Source: Prevotella sp.
GTDB taxonomy: Bacteria > Bacteroidota > Bacteroidia > Bacteroidales > Bacteroidaceae
Direction of reading: 5' to 3'
Length of the DNA: 55,768 nucleotides
Assembly: GCA_017470055.1 (NCBI GenBank)
Contig: JAFUFD010000092.1
Location: forward strand, 1 to 55,768
Shown here: positions 50,500 to 55,768 of the stretch, piece by piece
How positions within the stretch are numbered: position 1 is the stretch's first letter
Layout: the number at the start of each line of letters is the position of its first letter
Position numbers and translations under genes: made by a program
Notes under the pieces: model-generated
What the model was told of the DNA's origin: nothing
The model's database searches: none
Seen by the model: only the letters and a program-made list of their open reading frames with translations

Positions 50500-52617
50500 T
50501 TATTGGATGCCTATCTCTTTGAGCAGGTGATCGGCATGTCCCCAACGGTCCATCATATAGAGCATGTAGCGAATGTCCACGTTGATGGTGCGTGCCAGTT
50601 GACGGTCGAAGAAGATATCGCTGGAGAGACTGTCCCAGTTGCCGTCGAAGGCAAGACCAAGCAGTTCTCCCTTATGATTAAAGATAGGTGAGCCGGAGTT
50701 ACCACCTGTGATGTCATTGTTCGACAAGAAGCAGAGTTGGAGGGTACCAGTCAAAGGGTCAGCATATTTCCCGAAGTCCTTGACAGAGAGCAGTTCATGC
50801 ATCACAGGCTCTGCGAAATACTCGAAGTTCTCGTCAGCCTTCTGCATCTTCTCCCAGAGACTGCGTGCTGTCGTGTAGTAGCCAGAGGGTCGTCCGCCCA
50901 GTGTGTACTCACCAATCTGTCCGTAGGTCATACGCATGGTGAAGTTAGCGTCTGAGTAGTTGGGCATATCCTGTTCCATGCGCAGTTTGGCGGCACAGAG
51001 ATACTTCTCCTGTTCTGCGATTTTGATACTGAGTTGTTTACGGTCCGCATTGATCTTTGCCAACAACTCGTTAAGTGCCAGTCCGTACTGGATACCTAAG
51101 TCATTGTAAAAGCCTTTCTTGTTGAAATAGATGGGCTTGTCGCTCATCAGCACAGATTTCTTATAGAGTGCGTTGGCATAGGCGGTATAGTCGCCATGGA
51201 ACTTTTGGTCGATGGTCTCATAGAACTCAGGCAGATAGTAGTCATCCGTCATCTGCTCACGGTAGTTCTTCAACAGCGCCGCCAGTATCTCGATGTCGGT
51301 AGCCTCATCCCATTCGTTGCTGTTGTCATCAAACTGGTGGTATTGCTTCTTGGGCTTATCCTCAGGACCTTTGACGGGCATGCCCCAGTTCATACGCCAG
51401 GCACGGGTGCTCAGTTCGTCCTGCATGACGAAAGTCTCGATAAACAGCATACGGGCACGGGTGATGGCAAGGCGTTTTCCGTAGAGTTCAGCCATCTTGT
51501 CGAAGTCAAGCAGTCCTTTCAGGTATTCCGTAGAGTCCTGCCAATGCTTCAGTCTCACCTCGAAGTCACGCTTCTGCTGGACGAGTCCGATGGAGTCGAT
51601 GCACTTATTCATACCAATGGAGTTCTTCCAGTAGTTGGAGGAGTGGGCGTATTTGGAGTCGTATTTGATTCGGATAGCCTCGTCGGTACGCATGTGGCGT
51701 AGCATGATCTCCTGCTTGACACCACGCACCTGTGCGCGTGGGGCGTTGATGGCATCATGACGCTCTTGGATGCCATAACTGCTGAGGTAACGACTGGTGG
51801 AGCCAGGATATCCTAATATCATGGCGAAGTCGCCAGGCTTATAGCCCTCCATAGAGACTGGTGCCCATGATTTGGGGTGGTAGGGCACATTGTCCTTGGA
51901 GTATTTCGCAGGACCGTTCGTCTTGGCATCCGCATAGATGCGGAACACACTGTAGTCACAGGTCTGACGGGGCCACATCCAGTTATCGGTCTCTCCGCCG
52001 AACTTACCCATCGACTTGGGTACGGCGAATACTAGGCGTACATCCTCGAAGTCACGATAGGTTGTCAGATAGTATTTGTTACCCTCATAGAAAGGTAGAA
52101 TCTCCACACGTAGGGTGGAGTCTTGTTGACGGATGCTCTTCTGCCATGCGTTCTGCACGGAGTCCACAAACGCCTCTACCTTCGTAATGGGCAACGCATC
52201 CAGTCCGAGTGCGTTGAGGCTGTCAGTCACGTCCTTCTGGTCCACCATAAAACTGACGAAGAGGTCCTCGTTGGGCAGTTCCTCCTCATACGAGTTGGCG
52301 ATGAAACCGTTGAGCATATAGTCGTGCTCTACGGTAGAATGGCTGCGGATAGCCTCAAAGCCACAGTGGTGGTTGGTGAAAACCAGTCCGTCGGGTGACA
52401 CCACGACTCCCGAGCAGTAGCCACCGAAGTTGACGACAGCGTTCTTCACGGCATTGTCACTCTGGTACAGTTGCTCCTGTGGTAACTGGAAACCATACTG
52501 TTTCATCTGTTCATACACTGCCGTAGGCAGGTTGTAAAGTGTCCACATGCCCTCGTCGGCATGTGCAAGGTTTACTAGGGATGCTAGTGTTACAAGAGAT
52601 ACTAGGATTCTTTTCAT
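50500..52617 (-). CDS. S46 family dipeptidyl-peptidase
   Basis: From the ATG at 52617 the product has 705 residues with signal peptide ILVSLVTLASLVNLAHA, then DEGMWTLYNLP, the usual mature start of S46 enzymes. The catalytic His is in FTNHHCGFEAI near 86 and the Ser in ITGGNSGSPIFN near 640. The residue 18 after that Ser is Gly (AFDGNWD), as in DPP7, rather than the Arg of DPP11. This predicts preference for hydrophobic P1 residues. It cleaves dipeptides in the periplasm for amino-acid supply. It follows the flippase gene by seven bases. Confidence 0.93.
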   Translation of the reverse strand: MKRILVSLVTLASLVNLAHADEGMWTLYNLPTAVYEQMKQYGFQLPQEQLYQSDNAVKNAVVNFGGYCSGVVVSPDGLVFTNHHCGFEAIRSHSTVEHDYMLNGFIANSYEEELPNEDLFVSFMVDQKDVTDSLNALGLDALPITKVEAFVDSVQNAWQKSIRQQDSTLRVEILPFYEGNKYYLTTYRDFEDVRLVFAVPKSMGKFGGETDNWMWPRQTCDYSVFRIYADAKTNGPAKYSKDNVPYHPKSWAPVSMEGYKPGDFAMILGYPGSTSRYLSSYGIQERHDAINAPRAQVRGVKQEIMLRHMRTDEAIRIKYDSKYAHSSNYWKNSIGMNKCIDSIGLVQQKRDFEVRLKHWQDSTEYLKGLLDFDKMAELYGKRLAITRARMLFIETFVMQDELSTRAWRMNWGMPVKGPEDKPKKQYHQFDDNSNEWDEATDIEILAALLKNYREQMTDDYYLPEFYETIDQKFHGDYTAYANALYKKSVLMSDKPIYFNKKGFYNDLGIQYGLALNELLAKINADRKQLSIKIAEQEKYLCAAKLRMEQDMPNYSDANFTMRMTYGQIGEYTLGGRPSGYYTTARSLWEKMQKADENFEYFAEPVMHELLSVKDFGKYADPLTGTLQLCFLSNNDITGGNSGSPIFNHKGELLGLAFDGNWDSLSSDIFFDRQLARTINVDIRYMLYMMDRWGHADHLLKEIGIQ

Positions 52618-52624
52618 ACGATAT

Positions 52625-54070
52625 TTATTTTTTGAAATATTTTCCGATGACAGGGAGACTGCCCAAAGGCAGATCGCGCTTGATGATGACAGCGACAAAA
52701 AGGATAATCAGTAAAGTGTTGAAGGCAAGTGAGACCAGTGCAGACCAGTCGCTGGCGGTCTTCATAAAACCATAGAGCACGAAGGTCAGTACGACATAGA
52801 GCGAGATGTCCTTCATGGGATAGGGGATAGGATTCTTCCGTTGTCCTACGATGTAACTCAGCACCATGGCCGTGCCATAGCCTGCCACACCACCCCAGGC
52901 GCAAGCCCAGTAGCCATACTTGGGGATGAACAGGATGTTGACAGCAAGTAGTACCGCACAGCCTGCCAGTGAGAACCAAGCGCCATAGATGGTCTTGTCG
53001 ATGAGTTTATACCAGAACGACAGGTTGAAGTAGACACCCATCATGATCTCTGCAGCCATGACGATAGGTACCACGCCCAATCCCTCACGGTAGTCTGCGC
53101 CAATGATATACTGCAACAGAGGCATCCAGCCGACCACACACAGGAAGGCGAGCAGGGTGAAGATCAGGAAGAACTTCATCGCCGAGGCATAGTATTCCGT
53201 CTTGTCCGAGTCCTTGCTCTTGGCGAAGACGATAGGCTCATAGGCATAGCGGAAAGCCTGGGTGATCATCGCCATAATCATCGCTATCTTGACGCATGAG
53301 CCATAGATGCCCAGTTGTACGTTGGCGTCAGCCTGGTCGGGATAGACCAATGGGAAGATGATCTTGTCGGCTACTTGGTTTAGGATGCCTGCGATACCCA
53401 GTATCAGGATAGGCCATGAATAACTGAGCATGTGTCGCAGCAGTTGTCCGTCAAAGCACCATTGGATGCGCAGCAGGTCAGGCAGGAAGAACAGCGTGAT
53501 GAAGGCGGTGCATATTAAGTTGATGAAAAACACGTAGAACACGGTGGTTTTGCCCAATACCACGAAGTAGAACACATTAAGGGTGATGTTCAGTGCGATG
53601 AACAATAGTTTCAGCGAGGCAAAGCGGATGGCACGTTTCTGGAAACGCAGATAACTGAACGGTATAGCCTGCAGGGCATCGAGTGCCACCACGACAGCCA
53701 TCATCTGCAGGAATTCGGGATGTTCCGTATAGCCTAATGTTCCGCTGATGGGGGTGATGAAGCCGAACACCAATAGCAGGAAGAGGACTGTCAGTGAGCC
53801 CACAACAGCCATGGTTGTCGAGAATACCGTATCGGGCTTGGTCCGCTCATCGTTGGCATAGCGGAATAGCGTGGTCTCCAGGCCAAAGGTCAGCAGCACG
53901 AGGATAAGCGCTGTGTAGGCATAGACATTAGTACTGATGCCGTAGTCGCCCGAATCCTTGGGCATATAGTGTGTGTAGAGTGGGACGAGCATATAGTTGA
54001 GGAAACGTCCCACGATGCTCGAGAGTCCATATATGGCGGTGTCTTTCGCCAGTGATTTCATGTTTGCCAT
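52625..54070 (-). CDS. Polysaccharide flippase (Wzx/MOP family)
   Basis: The 481-residue membrane protein has about 12 to 14 hydrophobic segments. It begins MANMKSLAKDTAIYGLSSIVGRFLNYMLVPLYTHYM, the typical start of MOP-type oligosaccharide flippases in Bacteroidota. It should move lipid-linked sugar units across the inner membrane. No glycosyltransferase genes lie nearby, so the glycan is unknown. It is the middle gene of the spmAB-flippase-S46 operon. Confidence 0.9.
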   Translation of the reverse strand: MANMKSLAKDTAIYGLSSIVGRFLNYMLVPLYTHYMPKDSGDYGISTNVYAYTALILVLLTFGLETTLFRYANDERTKPDTVFSTTMAVVGSLTVLFLLLVFGFITPISGTLGYTEHPEFLQMMAVVVALDALQAIPFSYLRFQKRAIRFASLKLLFIALNITLNVFYFVVLGKTTVFYVFFINLICTAFITLFFLPDLLRIQWCFDGQLLRHMLSYSWPILILGIAGILNQVADKIIFPLVYPDQADANVQLGIYGSCVKIAMIMAMITQAFRYAYEPIVFAKSKDSDKTEYYASAMKFFLIFTLLAFLCVVGWMPLLQYIIGADYREGLGVVPIVMAAEIMMGVYFNLSFWYKLIDKTIYGAWFSLAGCAVLLAVNILFIPKYGYWACAWGGVAGYGTAMVLSYIVGQRKNPIPYPMKDISLYVVLTFVLYGFMKTASDWSALVSLAFNTLLIILFVAVIIKRDLPLGSLPVIGKYFKK

Positions 54071-54073
54071 AAT

Positions 54074-54116
54074 TCGTTATCTCATTATTTCGTTATCTCG
54101 ATATCTCGTTATATCG
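54074..54116. repeat. 8-bp tandem repeat between spmAB and flippase genes
   Basis: Units TCGTTATC, TCATTATT, TCGTTATC, TCGATATC, TCGTTATA plus a final TCG fill the 49-base gap. The same octamer pattern fills the speA-argB gap at 23050. Confidence 0.65.
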
Positions 54117-54119
54117 ACA

Positions 54120-55352
54120 TTACCCAAAGAATAAATAGCAGATCGCGATTGCCGCAATGATTCCCGCCAAGTCAGCAAGCAAGCCACAGGCGACGGCATG
54201 GCGGGTCTTGGCGATGCCCACCGAGCCGAAGTAGACGGCAAGGATATAGAAGGTGGTGTCAGTAGAGCCTTGGAAGACGCATGACAGTCTGCCCACGAAC
54301 GAGTCGGCTCCATAGGTTGTCATGGCATCCACCATCATCCCTCGTGCGCCACTGCCCGACAACGGTTTCATCATTGCCGTAGGCATGGCGTCTACCCACT
54401 GGGCGTTCATTCCCGTCAGTTCCACACACCAGCGCATGCCGCCGATGAGCATATCCATTGCCCCAGAGGCACGGAACACACCGATGCCCACGAGGATGGC
54501 GACGAGATAGGGGATGATGCGCACGGCAGTCTGAAAACCGTCTTTCGCTCCCTCGATGAAAGCGTCATAGACATTGATCTTCTTCCTCACACCTGCTGCG
54601 ATAAAACTCACGATAATCGTCATCAACAGGATATTCGCCACGGTGGTGCTCACACGGTTCATCGTCTCTCCGTCCATCCGTGAGAAGCCCCAGATGATAC
54701 CTGCCACCACAGCACAGGCACCGCCAAGGGTCAACAGCAAGGTGCGGTTCAACAGGTTGATATGTTGGAAGAGGGAAGTCACGATGATTCCCACCAGTGT
54801 CGAGAAGAACGTGGCAAGCAGGATGGGGATGAAGATGTCCGTAGGCTGTGTCGCTCCCATCTGCACACGATATACCATGATAGAGACGGGGATGAGGGTC
54901 AGCCCACTGGTGTTCAGCACGAGGAACATGATCATCGGGTTCCACGCCGTGTCTTTCTTGGGGTTCAGTTCCTGCATCTGCTCCATCGCCTTGAGGCCGA
55001 GTGGGGTAGCGGCATTGTCGAGTCCCAGCATGTTGGCGGCGATATTCATGAAGATAGAGCCAGTGACGGGATGACCTTTAGGGATGTCAGGGAATAGTTT
55101 GGTGAACACAGGTGAAAGCAGACGAGCCAGTACGTTGACGACACCGCCTTTCTCGCCAATCTTCATCACGCCCAACCAGAGCGACAGCACTCCAGTCAGT
55201 CCTAAGGAGATCTCAAATGCCGTCTTCGATGACGCAAACGTAGAGTCCATCATCGCAGGGAACACGTCGTAGTCTCCCCAGAACACCAACTTCACCACCG
55301 CTATCACGAAGGCGAGCAGGAAAAAAGCCACCCAAATATAATTCAGTACCAT
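54120..55352 (-). CDS. Fused SpmA/SpmB nucleoside-recognition membrane protein
   Basis: From the ATG at 55352 the product has 410 residues; an upstream frame to 55460 runs through the promoter and is not used. Two Gate (nucleoside recognition) domains are joined: the first ends near DNAATPLGLKAMEQMQELNPKKD (about 125), and the second begins near IIPYLVAILVGIGVFRASGAMDMLIGG (about 285) with GSGARGMMVDAM and FQGSTDTTFYILAVYFGSVG. These match SpmA and SpmB. It is widespread in non-sporing Bacteroidota; the transported compound is unknown. Confidence 0.9.
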   Translation of the reverse strand: MVLNYIWVAFFLLAFVIAVVKLVFWGDYDVFPAMMDSTFASSKTAFEISLGLTGVLSLWLGVMKIGEKGGVVNVLARLLSPVFTKLFPDIPKGHPVTGSIFMNIAANMLGLDNAATPLGLKAMEQMQELNPKKDTAWNPMIMFLVLNTSGLTLIPVSIMVYRVQMGATQPTDIFIPILLATFFSTLVGIIVTSLFQHINLLNRTLLLTLGGACAVVAGIIWGFSRMDGETMNRVSTTVANILLMTIIVSFIAAGVRKKINVYDAFIEGAKDGFQTAVRIIPYLVAILVGIGVFRASGAMDMLIGGMRWCVELTGMNAQWVDAMPTAMMKPLSGSGARGMMVDAMTTYGADSFVGRLSCVFQGSTDTTFYILAVYFGSVGIAKTRHAVACGLLADLAGIIAAIAICYLFFG

Positions 55353-55360
55353 ATTGGTGA

Positions 55361-55368
55361 CAAAGTTA
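55361..55368 (-). promoter_or_regulatory. -7 box of spmAB operon, leaderless
   Basis: TAACTTTG on the minus strand ends nine bases before the ATG at 55352, so the message would start at or next to the start codon. No good -33 element is seen. Bases 55369-55584 hold no gene that I can support. Confidence 0.55.
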
Positions 55369-55584
55369 CGAAAAAAGCTTGTAAAAGCGAAGCGATTTTG
55401 GAAGATTAACGCAATTCGGCCTGAAATAAAGGCAAGACGGGGAAGAACGAGGAAGCTCAATTTGGGGCTGAAAGCAAATTGGGGAAGATTGGTGAAGGAG
55501 TTAGGTTGCCAAATCGTAACCCAAAAACAGGGTCCTGATGCAGGTTAATCGACTAAGCAGATATGGGCAAAATGGCGCACTTTT

Positions 55585-55603
55585 CACCGCCTGTTCACCG
55601 TCC
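55585..55603. repeat. Paired CACCG repeat near the right-hand integrase gene
   Basis: Two CACCG units start 11 bp apart (55585 and 55596), the same spacing as the arm repeats of the other two elements. They lie about 95 bp before an integrase start. Binding by that recombinase is a guess. Confidence 0.35.
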
Positions 55604-55697
55604 GTTTCTTATTCCGCAAACTGCTATATTTTGCATAGCGATGGATGCCAAAAGAAATAGTAGTTTTGCAGCCAAAATTAAAAACGGAGTAAGAAAC

Positions 55698-55768
55698 ATG
55701 AGAAGTACTTTTAACATTCTGTTCTATGTGAACAAGAGTAAGGAGAAGAACGGTGTGGTGCCTGTGAT
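55698..55768 (+). CDS. Tyrosine recombinase, N-terminal start only
   Basis: The ATG at 55698 opens a frame that runs off the window. The first residues MRSTFNILFYVNKSKEKNG match the start of the arm-DNA-binding domain of Bacteroidota phage-type integrases, which typically read MRSTFxVLFYxKK. A -7 box TAGTTTTG at 55661-55668 precedes it. It suggests that another mobile element begins at this end. Confidence 0.7.
   Translation, partial: MRSTFNILFYVNKSKEKNGVVPV

Overview
The window looks like chromosomal DNA of a Bacteroidota member, most likely Prevotella in the broad sense. Promoters follow the Bacteroidota pattern (TTG or TTTG, about 20 bases, then TAnnTTTG). The genes are typical of the group: LruC-domain lipoprotein, DUF2851, S46 peptidase, fused SpmAB, Bacteroidota-type tyrosine recombinase, BT4734/VirE-type primase. 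All assignments come from reading the sequence; no database search was possible.

Layout. Bases 1-971 are the end of one integrated element: a partial AAA ATPase, a paired 11-bp-spaced repeat, and a fragment resembling the 3' part of a tRNA-Asn. Bases 1102-8259 carry a secreted protein, a small peptide gene, two ATPase genes around a control region rich in repeats, and an LruC-domain lipoprotein. Bases 8338-19167 are a complete integrated island of about 10.8 kb, bounded by identical 45-bp copies of the 3' part of tRNA-Met. Bases 19124-55352 are housekeeping backbone: ribF, CPBP protease, an operon topA-aroK-speA-argB-ECF sigma-anti-sigma-like protein, carbohydrate esterases, Nudix, SF1 helicase, RluA-type pseudouridine synthase, eno, a dus-dprA-thioesterase-DUF2851 operon, an nrdD-nrdG-LOG-ABC-ABC operon, a DEAD-box helicase, and an spmAB-flippase-S46 peptidase operon. 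The last 70 bases begin another tyrosine recombinase, so a third mobile element probably starts there.

The tRNA-Met island is the most interesting part. Its right half is a compact replication and control module: integrase, very acidic protein, divergent repressor-like gene, excisionase-like HTH protein, SF3 (P4/D5-like) helicase and VirE_N/PriCT-2 primase. It also has a 33-bp inverted repeat around an AT-rich core and 10-bp phased repeats in the divergent promoter. I see no relaxase, capsid or terminase gene, so it resembles a phage satellite or a minimal NBU-like element. Its left half holds a probable structured RNA of about 310 nt and a five-gene operon of unrecognised function: two paralogous soluble proteins, a lipoprotein and a membrane protein that both look DUF4230-like, and a further membrane protein. 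That operon is the best candidate here for an undescribed accessory system, possibly anti-phage, but its function is inferred only from location and layout.

Other points to check are a 21-residue peptide gene with its own promoter and terminator downstream of eno, a repeated operator-like motif in the nrdD leader, a perfectly symmetric overlapping divergent promoter at 29940-29972, octamer tandem repeats filling two gaps inside operons, and a G8 tract in the signal peptide of the first secreted protein.
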